Positions 43,001 to 58,000 of a stretch of DNA of 64,000 bases are shown piece after piece. The stretch is from Antedon mediterranea (Eukaryota; Echinodermata; Crinoidea; Comatulida; Antedonidae): assembly GCF_964355755.1 (NCBI RefSeq), contig NC_092679.1, forward strand, positions 17,846,932 to 17,910,931. Direction: 5' to 3'. A program made the position numbers and the translations under genes. The notes beneath the pieces are model-generated. The model was given only the letters and a program-made list of their open reading frames with translations, did no database searches and was not told the origin of the DNA. Every line of letters begins with the position of its first letter. Positions within the stretch are counted from its first letter, which is position 1.

Positions 43001-46000
43001 TTGCCATCTTGGAATTCTGGTGGTGCAGGATACACTCCAACAGTGGCATCCGTTCTTTTATGATTAATAGCTGTTAACTTACTATCTACCGCTGTGCTGT
43101 TCGCTTCAGTGTAGAACGGTGTTCCAGTCTGACTGCCTGGTCTTGAGTTATAATAACTATTAGGAACACTTTGGGATGAACTGACCTGAGGATTCTGCCT
43201 GTGAGTGGTTAGTGGAGAAGGAGGTTTGGTACCTTGAGGATTGTAGACTGGTGTTTCCTTATTGGGTGAGCTTTGCATTTTGTCATAGGGTACTGTTGGT
43301 TTGACTGGGCCTGTCTGTTTAGTGTTTTGTGACATGCCAGGTTTCTGGTCATACGTCAATTTAGTTGACAAGCTCTTTGGAGGTACTTTAGGAGGCTGCT
43401 TCTTTCCAGGAGAAGGTGCAGGTTTAGTCGTAGTCGGTGGTGGTTTGGGTTTAGAATTCAGTGCAGTGTTTCCTCTCTGCGTTGGGCTTGACCTTGCCGC
43501 TGGAGGCAAGTTAGATCCAGGTAGTGTCCGCAAAGGATGTCCATCCGCCTCTTGTCGGTTCTCATTTCCAATTTGCGAAGGGGAAGTTCTTGCTTCAGTG
43601 GACTTTCCACGTATTGGCTGATTGGTCATACCAGATCCACTGGCACTATCTAAACTTGAGTTCTCAGTAAGAGATGAAGTATCACTGCCACTGTTTTCGT
43701 TGACACCTTCGGGTTGACCTCTAACCCCAGGAATACCTGATTGGTTAGGAAACGGAGCTCTTTGCCCCATCGGGCTGGCAGCTGGTGAAGCACTAGCTGA
43801 ACCAGATTGTGGCGATTGTTGCCCGTAAAACATCTGACCAACCGGAACTCTACCATTTGTCGCCTGGTACTGGTTCTGTTGGTAGTACCTGCTGTTTTGA
43901 GATGGGTATCCTCTGGTGTCAGCACCATTCGGTTTTCTACTATTGAGATAGTTTTGATTAACACCATTAGAATGGTATATACCATTCACTGAGCCATTTG
44001 GTAGAGTTCTTATATTGTTGTTGTTAGTAGAATAAGGACTAATGCTTTGTTGCATAGATCGTTTCTTCCGCAATCTTTCAGTCAGTTCTGCAATACGTTT
44101 GTCTACAACTGCCATTTCCTCCTTGCGAGTTTTTAAATATTCCTTCTGGTGTTCTACCTTGTTACTTTGTTCCTCATTGAGTTTATTCCGTAACTATATA
44201 TAAAAAAGTAAAAACAAAATTCATTATGGAAAAAAGAAGATTCAAGAACAGTTTGATTTATAAATCTCTGTCTACACTATCAAACTTTATGTGACAAAAA
44301 ATGTGACCATATATAGACACAATGATGCTATATCACTACCATATTTAGCCAAATCACACATTTTTGGTCAAACTGTTAGTGTAGACAGAGCTTTACTCTG
44401 TTACTTTCAATCTGAGAAAGAACTTCTGAAAATTCAATATTTGTTCATAAAAAATAAAATTGTGTTTGCTAGATTATTTTTTCCATTTCCTAGGAATATT
44501 TCACCTGAAAACTTGTTCAACTTTGTCTACACTATCAAACTTTATGTAACAAGAAAATGTGATGTGCCTATATATGGACACTATGATGCCATATCATACC
44601 ATATTTGAGTATATCACTATCATATTTGGGCACATCACACTTTTTTTGATAGTTTGACAGTGTAGACAGAGCTTTGAACTTTGGATGTAGAGATATTATT
44701 CAACAGATTTAACAATAACCAATTTGACAGAATGTTGCTGTAATTTACTCAAAATAGTAAGCATTTTGTTTACCATGTAAAGATTGAATTATTCTTTCTG
44801 AAACCTAATTGATACTAAAAATAAGCATCAATAAAGTACAATAAGAAAGTGACACACATGTACTTTCATAAACAACACATCAGTTATACACTTATTCAGC
44901 TTAAGTTTCTGATTTATTACATATTTATAGTTGAATATAAATTATCCACCATATTTAGCTTTCTACTCTTTGTTCAGCTCCAGCAGCAAAACAATTCTCA
45001 AGACAACCGAAGGAGGATCAAAGATTAAAGATAATTGGATCATGAAGTCAAATTGAAGGGATTGTGACCAATCACATGAGAGTTGACCTAGATTTATGTC
45101 TCTCTATGACTTGATAAATCTTACAATTTTGTACCATTGATCTAATTTAATAAATTAAGTTTAGTTCATATTAGTTTATTACCAATTTACAGGGATTATT
45201 ACTAAGCTGATTTGTTTTCAAATCAATCAAAGATAACAGTGAATGATGATGACAGAATGATATGGTTTTTGTTCAATTAAAGCTGCGTTCACACTAAGTC
45301 AAATTCCAATCTAGTGGCTAGATAAAATCCATGAAAAATGAACCGTTTTTTTTTATAGACAATATTTAATGAGGGTGATCCATCTAGCAATTGCTGATCA
45401 TTAGACCCCTCAGAGGTTCACAAGACAAACATATACACAATATGCTATATAAACAAAGTCTTATTACAAGTCGTTTGGAGTGGAGTTGTACTTTTGTCCT
45501 TAGAAAAAATCCTGACATGTGACGGGACTTAAACCCAGGACCCTTGGGGTGGTAGCCATGTATCATAACCACCAAGCCACAACTCCACTTCACACAAACC
45601 GATTCCGGATTTATTAAGAAACAAGAAACGTATGTGAGTGATTGAAAAATGTAACATATCCCAGTGTCTTCTCATACCACCCGATTGAATTTGGCTTTAA
45701 GTGCGAATGTTATAATATACATTCATTGTAGATTGATTGTTAATTTTTAGTTGTGTACATAACAATGTAAACAGAATTGCATTAGGGATTGCACTATAAT
45801 CATGGGAATAGAGATAATCTAAACAAAGATATACAACACGTTCATCGTATTCAATTATAATTAGGGCGCATCAAAATACCAGTTTTTCAACATTTTAGCG
45901 AATAATAAGCTACGTATTTTGTATTCATGTAACGATAAGTTTTGCTTTCCCAGGCAAATTTTTTTATTGTACTTAATAAAGCTAATAAAAACATTTATTA

Positions 46001-49000
46001 TAAAGAAGGCCTCTCCAAGTCAGGTAACTGCTATAGTGAATTTGTTAGAGGTACTTTCTTAAAATAAAGTTTAATGAACAAATAAAAAATTAACATAAAA
46101 TTATATAATAAAATATTACACATACCAGTAGATCTTTCCTTAGTCTGTCCAGCTCCACAGACTGCAAGGGATTTTTACTGTTGCCATTAACATAGTTAAT
46201 ATTGCCTGTACGCATATCTTCCAACTGTCTTGTCAAATCCTCGACCTTTGACACGGCGAGGGCGAGCTCTTTCTCCTTTTCAGCGAACAAAGAACGCACT
46301 TCATCCAATTCAGAAGCTGTAAAAAGTTTTAGAAACAAATTTTATTTTAGGCAGCTTTTTAAGACTTTTCCATGACACGCCAACATTGTTGTCAATGTTA
46401 TTGGGACTAGACTGGTGATATTTATAGTTTTCACATTTCAATTCTTTAAACAATTTTAAAAAGCATACTAGAGCCTTTATTCATATTAACAAAAAATATA
46501 ATACAATATTACATAATTTATTAATATCATAATAAGACTTTTATACAATATTTGATTGATTATAAAGAAAAACAAATTTATGACAACTCAAATTTCTAAC
46601 AAAGTCTAAAAAACAAGTTTGACTTACATAAATTATTATTAGTTGTCTTTGTCGTCTCGACCTGACCTCGTAATGCATGTAGCTTGCGGATTTTCTGCTC
46701 CTGCATCTCGGTTCTTTCTCTTAATTTACGCATACGGTCATTTTCCGAGGTAACATGCTAAAAGAAAAAAAATATATTAAGCTGAAAAGATTTATCTCGG
46801 AAGATATGTAGTCACGTTGGCTACATTTAACAAGGTCTGGGTAGTAGAGAAGTTAGAAAATTAATAGACAATATGTCTATACACATTATTGTATTACATT
46901 CTCTGTAGAAATTAATCTGAATTAATTGGTCTGAAATTAATGGTAAGAATGAATCAACAGTATAATATGACTACAAAGACATTTACAACTTAAATAATAA
47001 TCTATGGAATGTTTTAAGCATTTCCTAGGAATTTACTAACAAATTTAATTTACTCTTGCTAATAATTTATACAAATATTTATAGATGCAACAGATAAAAA
47101 CTGCAATGGAAATGCATTCTTTAATTCAGTTTATATTATTGTAAATGTATTTAATATTCTAAAATCAATTTAGAACAGTTAAATTGATTTTTCTCAGTGA
47201 TATTTTAGTTTCTGTATAGGCTCAATATCATATTTTGGATTGTCTTGAAAGTAGAGTTTTTACTAGATAAAATCTCTTAATTAGACTATTACCAGTTGCT
47301 TGAACAAAATTAGACCCATTTTAAAACATGGCTTCAGGATACACAACACAGTAATTTAACTAATTACCATTATTATGTATCTAAAACATATTTTGGCCTT
47401 GTAATGTACTGTTTATGAATGCATGTTTTATGGTATCTTAAAGCCCCATTCCCTACGTTTTTTAGATCTAATTTAAGATCACAAACTATATTTAATGTAA
47501 AAATAATACTATATGGTCCTATTGCGATAACTTTTTTCGTCTTTAAACGGTTAAAAATGTGAAAAATAAATCGATTTTAATAATTATAGCGGCCCGCTAT
47601 AAATCCCAAAATGCATTGCGCGCGGATTGATATTGTTGTTTTTCACCTGTAATTCGCCCACTTTTCGATCGATCGTGAAGCCAAAACAAATGGAAGACTC
47701 CTAACTTTTCAGCGAAAATACCGGGTTTTCCCCAATTTGTATCAACGGAGTCTGGCAAAAATAGAAAGACAATTAATGCAGCAACTATACAACGTCAGGC
47801 TAGGTATATAGCTAGCGTACGATGTTCGTACGTTACCAATGTTTACCAGCTAGGCCTACAAAACTAAGCCTAGCTAGGCTAGGCCTGAGACCGTCCACGA
47901 GAGGTCGATCGCCGCGAGCTACTTAGGTAGTGCATTGTTTCTCACTTTTTATCATAATTTACCATAAAACGTACATTTAAGACAAGGAATGACATGGTTT
48001 AATGTTTTTAAAGTGATATATATGTATTATTTTCCAAAAAACGTCCAAAATTGCAGGGAAGGGGTCTTTAAGCAACATTTTGTTTTCCTTTTACTTCATG
48101 AGATATTCCAATTAATATCTTAATTATCAGTCTAGTATGTTTCACAATTACTCTGTGTGGTGTTTGACAAAACTACAGTAGTACAGTTACTGTATTATTA
48201 TTTACAGGCAGAAATCTGTTATATACCTATTACCTGCTATTAACAAACACATTGGTTTATTGTTTATCAACAACACGCAAAATAATACAAATTTTGAATT
48301 ATGAAACTGTGCTTGTGCAAAGCGAAAAGAAAGATGTGTCATGTCAATTCTATTCATAGATTCAAATATCAACAATGACTGTTTAAACCGACACATTTAC
48401 ATTCTCACTGTACAAACCATTTTAAAACGTTTGCACACGAGAAAACCCATCTGCTAATCGTTCAACCATAAAGAATTCAAACGGCTACTATTATGTAACT
48501 TGTATTGACTATCAATATTCTAGTTCAGGTCATTCATTCATCGGACAATGATTAACACGATGGACACTATTTGCCGCGATGAATCATCCTGGCAAACTTA
48601 GAAATTCTCACAAACTTGAATTTATTTACAATTAATCATCTATTTGATTTAGTAAATCATTAATCAAACTAATTTAGGAATACAGTACATTTTTTTTGCA
48701 ATATTTTAGAGTTGACCAAACAGCAATACCTTAACAACAAAGTGAAATATGGTATTGTTGCAATACAGTACACATTCTAATTTACTTTAATTTACAGCGA
48801 TTTCTTTTTTCTTACTTTTTAAAATTTAATTTTCTTTTATTTTTAAGGTTCCAAGTTTTCAATTGGGTCGGGTACTTTTTCTCTCTCACAAATGTCCCTA
48901 ATTTCCACGGCAAAAAAGAATGGCAACAAATTGTATAACAACAACGAAGATATACAATACAGAGGACGTCCATTGTCAAATTGTTCTCTTTTTACTTTAC

Positions 49001-52000
49001 AGCTCTACACACTTTACTCCTGACAAAAACCAATAGTACTTTCACTTTATGATTCCACATCTGCCCTAAACAAAATGGAGGATCACTCCATAATATTTAA
49101 TTTTTCTTTAAAAGAGGTCCTAATTGTCTTGAATTAAAAAGGCCTCAAACAAAGAAGATTATGATTCAATGTTTATAATTAGCGATACATTCAGTGTCGA
49201 ATTTATAAACAAACGACTGTTCGTATCGCAGAAACAATTGCACTTAATTAAGAATAACGGTAGGAGCTCGCAATAGAGAAGTGGAGTGGAAGGATAAGGT
49301 TACATACGCTGCATGAAGGAACAACAGATGCTGGTTGCAAAGAACAAGGCATTGGTATGACTATCATCAACAGGGTACATATCGATATGATTAGCAATAG
49401 CACAGATACAATTACAACACTTAAAATTAGAACAACGAAATGGAAACAGTCAAGTAGTTTACATTAGAAGTCAATTATTAGAGTAAACAATTTATGAATG
49501 TAGAAAATCCTTTGGGACACCCTTATTAAAGGGTGTTAATGGGGTACCCCTATCAAGAAGGGACACTCCTCCTAGTAAGCAGACACTTTCTGTTTTTTTT
49601 TAACAAGGGAAATACAGGTATACAGTATTCTAACCACTACGGGTATTCAAAGGTGAACTTTTACTTTGTTGGGTCCTAATATGTCCCCTTAATACAGTAG
49701 GCTTTACTGTGATAGCATGTCTCACCATAAATCTAATACAGTAGTTTAGAAAATGTCATCAATTTACCAATGTACTAAAATCTGTTTTATATTAATCCAG
49801 CATATAAATTTATAAATTGCAGTTTGGTACACAAAAACTGTACAGTTTAGTTCAATGAAAAAAGGGGAAAATATGAGTTTTTCAATAAATTTCCTAAATA
49901 AATGATGTACAGTATATCTAAACGTGTTTATTATTTCTTAAATTCCAAAGACTAAAATGCAACAATAGTATAAATTCCAGCGAGTTTGACAATTGTTGAT
50001 GTGCATTCATTTGCAAAATTCCACATTGCCAAAAGACAAGATACAGTCACAGTAATATGCATACAGTATTATATTATACTGTATTGTAAGGACAGAACAA
50101 TCTAGAAACTTATTATTACATAATTAATATGATGTGGAGGATTCCTTCGTGATGTAACTATACTATGACCATGGAGAAATGATTTCTCTATGTTATGACT
50201 AAACCAATTAGGGAGGGTATAGTATACAGTATAATTAATGATGATACAGGATTAAATGTTACTGTACTCATACTGAATCTATCACTGTAAACAAGTAATT
50301 AATTACACTGGAATAATTTTCTATTTTAAAATATGATATTTAACCTACATTTCTTCAAACCGATATCAACAAGGGTCGTCTTTTTACAAAATATTATTAT
50401 TGGTAATCATCCCCCTTTCTCTCAACATTACTCAAAATAATAAAAGTGAAACGGAGGCGCTGTATTGTACTTTCTTGCGCTTAGTACCAATTAACCCCAC
50501 AATGCAATGTGCAAAGCATTATCGCATTCAGCAGTTAGTCACTGCATGGATTGAAAATCAGAGGATCATTTCATAAAATCATAAATTACAATTTTAATAA
50601 TATTGCTTACCTGATGTTTCTTCTCTTGTTGTTTAAGAAATTTTAAACGTTGTTGTTTAGCAGCTAGGGCTTGTTGTTGACTTTCTATCTGTTGCTGTTG
50701 CCGATTGGCCATTTGTTGTAAGTCCTGGTACGACATGTCTACGCCTTGTGGAGCCTGAAAAATACAAACAAGAACTTTATCTAATTTTTATTCAGATGAA
50801 CACACGAAAATATTGGCAAGAGATCGGAGATGAAGTGTTTTTCAGCAAAAAGTTCCAACTTGTGATACAATGAAAGCTTTGTAATAAATAACGTAATCGA
50901 AAATCCAGCATTTTAAGATCACTTCCTTAGAAAGGTACTGTAGGTGCACATTAAGTTGCAGTACTAAATAATAACATGAAAATTATATAGAAAGTACATA
51001 GAAAACCTGGAAATATGAATCTATTAATAAACATGTTTACTAAACAAAGTTTTAAAGTCTACCTTACCAACACAATCTTATCAAACATAATCCCTCTTTC
51101 AAAGATAATCTCAAGCTATAAAAAATTAGCAACATGTAACAAGCCAGCCTGAGGAACGACTGGAGATGTTACATGTGCATTGGCAACTACAGCCTATACA
51201 CAAGATGAATAATCAATTTGCAGCGCGTGCTGAACAGTAATCCACAAAAAACCGCAATGTCTCCTCAAACATCCGCTGCACATGTCTAACTAAACCACAT
51301 CTGCGCGTTTAATACACAATTCACCCGCATTTTCTCCACGGATGAACGCACAAACGTAAATACATCAAACACGTCTTTGCGCACAATTCTCCGAGGCAGA
51401 AATAATTCAATTTTCAGGTGCGTTACCAAGTACAACTAGTGGTTTGAATACAGCTTTTGTTGTTCGCTGGACAGAACAAAAACAGCTAGTATGAACGGCA
51501 AGCGCGATTGTTTATTTTAAAGCTTAAACACTTACTAAAATATGCAAATGACCTAAATAAGAATTAATCTCTTTAAAATACAACTTGTAGCATTTAGTAC
51601 AGTAGATTAATACTATTAAAAAACACCTTAAACATAAATATATATTTTGTCTTTAGTATATGTACAGGTACAGCAGTACTTAATATGCTGTATAACAATT
51701 TACTGTTACTGTGTTGAAAAATAACAAACTCTATTAATTTATAGTTTATAATAATTTTCATAATTTTTTATTTAATAACACAAAATTTAAACCTGCAGCT
51801 GACAAAACATCTGTTATTAATAGTTTCATTAATTTCTTAATCTTTTAAGCTGTAAGCGTTAATACCCTTTGAAAACAAGACACAGACATGGGTCAGAATT
51901 AATAAGCTGTTTTTCAGACAATAGAATCAAAGTATAAACTTATATCATGTAACAGTTTAAGAATTGGAAGTCAGGAAATGTAAGTGACCAAAGCAAAATC

Positions 52001-55000
52001 GTAGGTGTCACTTTACACAAAATCTGCTTGAAAAAGTGAAAGTTAATACTCAGGATTAATTCTAAGTTTGTTATTCAGGTGTTTTGTATATTTAATGTCA
52101 ATTTTATCAACTAAAATCAAAATGTTATTAGAAATAATGATTTATTATGAGAAATTATTTCTTGAAAACAAGATTCTAGGAATGATATTATACAGTATAT
52201 GAAAGTAACATTGCAACATTAATTTTTTTTAGTTTCATTTACCTTCTATGTTGTTAAATTAGGAAATCAGAAGCAATTCCAGAGTGAAATTGAAATAATG
52301 CCATAGTAAAATAATGTCAGAGTGAAATAATGTCAGAGTGAAATAATATCAGAATGAAATAATGTCAGCAGAGTAAAATAATGTCAGAGTGAAATAATGT
52401 CAGAGTGAAATAATGTCAGTGAAACAATGTCAGAGTGAAATACTGTTAGAGTGAAATAATGTTAGTGAAACAATGTCAGAGTGAAATAATGTCGGAGTGA
52501 AATAATGTCGGTGAAACAATTTCAGAGTGAAATAATGTCAGTGAAACAATGTTAGAGTGAAATTATGCCAGAGTGGAACAATGTCAGAGTAAAATAATGT
52601 TCAGTGAAACAATGTCAGAGTGAAATAATGTCAGTGAAATATGGCAGAGTAAAATAACGTCAGAGTGAAATTATGCCCAAGTAAAATAATGTCAGAGTGA
52701 AATAATGTCAATAATGTAAGAAATTTAATAGTATACAATATAAATGTATACAATATACTGTATAAAATATACTACAGTATATCAAACAATGAGTGAGATC
52801 ATACAGTAGCTACTGTAAGCAACAATAAAGTGACAATAAAACTTTTGATTGTCATTTCCTAACAGGATTTTTATACCTGTACCACCATGTTCAAAGCTTT
52901 ACTTTAATCAATGTACAACTCTAAAGTTAAACAAATATATATATCAGAACGTGCATTTTAGCTCAATTTAAATAGCAAAATACAATGGTCCCTTTTTTGC
53001 GTTCAGTCTGGCTATTGAACTCTGGTTAAAGTGGGCAATTTGATAGTTCATATCAGCCACAAGGGCGTACTAGTCATGTACTGAATGAGTTTTGAATTAA
53101 CTCACGATTACTGAAAACAATACCTGGAATTAATTACAGTACCAATGTACACTACTTACGTGCACTGGTACAGGATACTACAGTATTTGCTGTTTACAAA
53201 CTCTTCAATGAAGCTCTGTCTACACATCAAACTTTATGTGACAACAAAATGTGATGTCCCCACATATGGACATGATGATGTCATATCACTACCATATTTT
53301 GGCACATTACACTTTTTTTGTCAAATATTCATATATTCATTTGATAGTGTACACAGAGCTTTAGAGAGTATAGTGTTGACAGTACTACTGTAAATTGTTA
53401 GTTTGAAATAAGGACAAACATTCAGTAGTACATTACTGTAGGCTAACCATATTTAATTTGCATATGAATCAATCAATTTACATAATACAGGTATTGATAA
53501 GAGAGGGTTTTTCCCCTGTCAGTACAAAATATTTGTTTTTTATACTGTACATCATGATATTTTTTGTTTAATATGGAAGAAAGTACAATTGACAGATGCT
53601 GTACAATATTTGCATATTTATTTTTAGAATAAACCAGTTCGGATTCAATAAGGTACTGTAGTGGCTTTTTTTAATAGGGCATTTGATAGCTGGCACTAAC
53701 TAACTGCTAACCACATTATTACTATATGTTGATTCTCTATATACCACAAGTAGGTGGAGCATGTACATAAACTTTTACTGGTATTTTAGTTCATTATGAA
53801 ACAGGGATTTCACTGATGACTAATGAAACCTTAATTGGGTTTTTTTTTTATTACAGACAATGTCTGTGTGTAACATGTGTGATGACAGTTGACAAAACTG
53901 TACACTATTACTTACTGTAGAAAGTTCATTGATCTTACTTTACAGTATGATTACTGGACAAAATAATAGTCTATTTTGTGCATAGCTTACATGGATAAAC
54001 CGACATTGGCCTATTCTCTCTAAGAAGAGAGCTACAACTAATATTACTGTATATAAAATTAACACTTCTACTGTAGAAATATTAGATACAATGCATAATG
54101 TTATGATCTTTGGGGAGTTACAGTATAAACTTGTGAAAATTTATTGTAAGGTGATAGACACCACTGGCTAAAGTTTTCCCTTTGGAAATTGTATCATCTT
54201 TGTTGTCCTGGCAAGCAACAACAAATTGGATACTGTATCACATCCAACTAATCTAACACAAATTGATTCATTGTGGAGGAATTCCGAGAAATTGGCAACT
54301 TAAATATCAGTGGAATTAAATTCAGAATTAATTATGACACCAGCAGCAGCAGTAACATATTTTCAATCTATATATTACAATTTCTGAGAAATCATATTTT
54401 CAATTTGCTGCCTAAAATAGTCAAGTAAATTAAATATCACTGTTTAATAATATTACGACTAATATTGGAAATGTGCTCTTCTTTCATCAATATTTGGTAT
54501 GGATATTATATCGTAGGAATTACAGTACAGTAACTTAACTACTGTAAATAAACAAAAGCTGAATTTTCACTCTTGTCAATAATAAAATGTTTTACCAGGG
54601 AAGAGTAAATTCACTCTTCCCTGGTTTAACTATATCAATAGTCTAGTTAATACAGGTAAATATATTTCAAACCAGAGATTTCAATAAAATTACTTTATTC
54701 TTCTTTATAATTGGTATGTTGCTATATTGCAGATTTAAAAAAAATAAAAATCAGTTTTCAAAAAACAATAGTTTAATTCATATCCGATAACAAAACATTA
54801 AACTTATAGAAAAAATATAAAGGAAGTAATTATGAATCAAGCATGTCATAAACATATTGTTTCAGAAGTATTGTATACTCTTCTGGGAATCTACTAATTC
54901 CCTTTTCTACTTCATACAAAAACAACCTAATGTCTTCTTGGATGTTAAGTACAACTCATAAATCATGAACTCTCAATAAATAGTTCCACTTCCCCTTGAC

Positions 55001-58000
55001 GATTCCTGTACAGTAGTTGTAACTTTCATGTGTACAACCAGGGAGGTATTATACCTCCAGTGTGATGTTCCCAAATATGGCAGTGATATGACATCATCAT
55101 GTCCATATATGGGCACATCACACTTTTTTTGTCAAACTAGTTTGATAGTGTAGACAGAGCTTAAGGCCAATGGGGCACATTACTGCAGGTGTGGTACAGT
55201 AGGTAGGGTCTTTCAACTTATCGTAGGTACTGTATTAGCCCATGGCTTAACCTGCTTTTAATGATCTTAAGATATTAATTACATAATTGAATAATGATTT
55301 AAATTCATTTCAAATATTCATAAAACATGTTGGTTCTATAAACTACAGCATAATCACGTTCAGAATACAAACAATGGCCTACTGTGAAGAATCAACAATT
55401 CTTTAATGAGACACATACTTTGGACTATTGTTCAAGAACAACTGTACCATTGTACTTATTTATGGGAATCAATACAATATTTGTTGACAATATCAATAGA
55501 AATGTACAGTAAAAATCAACTATGGTGGTACAGTATGATGGTATCCTTCAGTTGACTCAACATGCAAACTAATCAAATAACTATAAACAATGCTTTCCTA
55601 ATTTTAATGTCACATGTTGATCTTGAATGTTTGTTTCTAGTCCCTAATCTTTCCCCTTGATAGGTTGACTCAACAAGCAAACTATTAAAAAAATAAAATA
55701 ACTAAATAAACAATATTCTGCTTTTCTATTTTTACTTTCATGTCAAAATTATTATGGAGATTTTGTCGTATTTCAATCCCTAAACTTCTTCAACGAAACT
55801 ACAGTATGGTATCGTTCTCTTTGTTAGATTGACTCAACAAGCAAACCTTATCAACTACAAAAACAGGAAAATGGTTATTAATTAACTTGATTGTATAAGC
55901 AAATCGTGGCTAAAGGCACTTTGGTAATGCTGTCTGTTCCTGGGTTGAGTTGTTTACATTTGGTCATGACTCAGTCGTCACATCATTTGCATATTAAACA
56001 CAGCCGCAATATGTTGCTCTTTGTATTTCACATGTTGCTCTTATTATTAAGCTCTGTCTACACTATCCCAAATATGATGGCGATATGCTCAAATATGATG
56101 GTGATATGCCCACATTTGGTAGTGATATGTCCAAATTTGGTAGTAATATGATATCATTGTGTCTATTATGGGCACATTTTTTTGTCACATAAAGTTTAAT
56201 AGTGTACAGTAGACCGAGCTTTTAGGCCTACACAATGTATTGTCCATTTTTTGGGGAAATAGATATAATGGTCTTAATTTACAAATTCATTGAATCTGTG
56301 GCTTCCCATATTTGGAAATTGTGTCCAAACATGTGCATGTCTGCTGTGTTCTATTGTTTTGTATTCTATTTATGTTTTTTTCCAACTTCCAAATACATAC
56401 TGTAATTTTAAGTTATATAACACAGTAGTACAGTACTGTATATAATAAATATAGTGTACATTGACGTCTGTACATTTTACACAAAATTACAAATCATACA
56501 TCACATGTTTGAAGTTACCCAACCATGAAATTACATTTACTGATGTTTATTAAACTGGAAATAAATATATAACTTATAAACAATTAAATAGATTACATTT
56601 AAATGCATATTTAATTACATCTCACAATTTGTATGGGAAAGATTATGAAATGGGGAGTAAACATACAGTTTAAATATTTCTTCCAGACAATAGTACTACC
56701 TACATTTCACATCTCAAAGTATAGCACTTGGAATACAGTTAGTAGTAGTGTACTGTAAAGGCCAATTTACACAGATAAGTGGTAATGAAAGCAATACAAA
56801 TTATAGATTCTATGTTATTCCTTATGACTAGTTACTTTACACACAACGCAGAGCGGACGGGGTGGTTTCCGCTCCGGATACTGTAGATACACATTCTACA
56901 GTTTGCTGAGCAGTTTTGCGCTTACCGTGACCGCTCTGTCTGTGTAAACCACATCATGGTTGTATTACTGTAACTTTTTTTAAATATTAATAGTACAATA
57001 ATCACTGATCACAATAGAATATAGAAATTAGGTATAGAATCTATACTAAATGTACATACCTGAACATAAGCCATATTACACAATTTCTTTCTTACAGTAA
57101 GTAAAGTACTATTAATTCACTTCAACAAGTAGCTCAAACTATCCTTCAAATAATTTAATTTTCCAGTGAAGACGGAGATGAATTGAAAGTTGTAGGTCCA
57201 ATACTATTATAGGCCAGAATAACAAGCAACAAAAACAGACTCAAGCCAAGCGGTTGACACACCTCCACTGGCCTTCAGGGGTTCAAACAATGCTATGGCA
57301 CAGTGACATAGAAGCGGTCCTACTAGAGTGTGTACTATGGACTGCCTCAGGGACAAACTCAAATTTTAAAATGCCATAACTGATAAATTCTTGTAAATGG
57401 GCATTTGTCAACAACTAACTAGAAGTACTGTAGATATCTAGATAATACTATCTTATACAAATAAAACAAAGTAATCGATGTACAGTACTACTGTAGGTAA
57501 ATAATTAGTAAATAATAAATTTAATGTACAGATGAAGTGTATTTACTTTTTTCCCCCGAACATTTCTTTAATCCAAAAATAAAGGCAGAAATAATGTGTT
57601 CACTCTGCTTGAAATCTACTTTTGTTTATCCATCTAAATTTGTTTGGGATGGTGGTTGGGATTAATGTGGTACTATTAATTATAGAATAGAGTTTGTACC
57701 CAGTATACATATACAGTAGTAATATTATTCTTAATTTTATAATGTTCTACAAACTGGGTTTAAATACTTCAAGACTAGTACAGTATTTGTTATCAAAATA
57801 AACATACAATGATATTGTATATACCTTGACATCAAACTATAAAAAAACAGCAGTCAGTTACAGTACCAGTGAAATTCTTTGACTCACATTTAAGTACGGT
57901 ACTTTACTAATTATAATATATTAACAATTATGATAATTTGAATCCATAATTAATGACGTATTTTGGGAACAGCACACAATAGAATGCATTGTTTATATTT

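Larger units (their letters stand above)
46758..50610. other. ASPP intron, 3.9 kb, mostly unannotated
   Basis: It contains the foldback element at 47441-48068, a MITE C copy at 49501-49712 and a short hairpin at 50168-50192. The rest is AT-rich with no exon or gene recognised. Confidence 0.5.

Noticed and set aside
42329-43985. Several 70-118 aa ORFs inside the ASPP large exon
   Set aside because: They overlap the 661-codon exon in other frames and show no domain. The exon frame carries all recognisable ASPP motifs.
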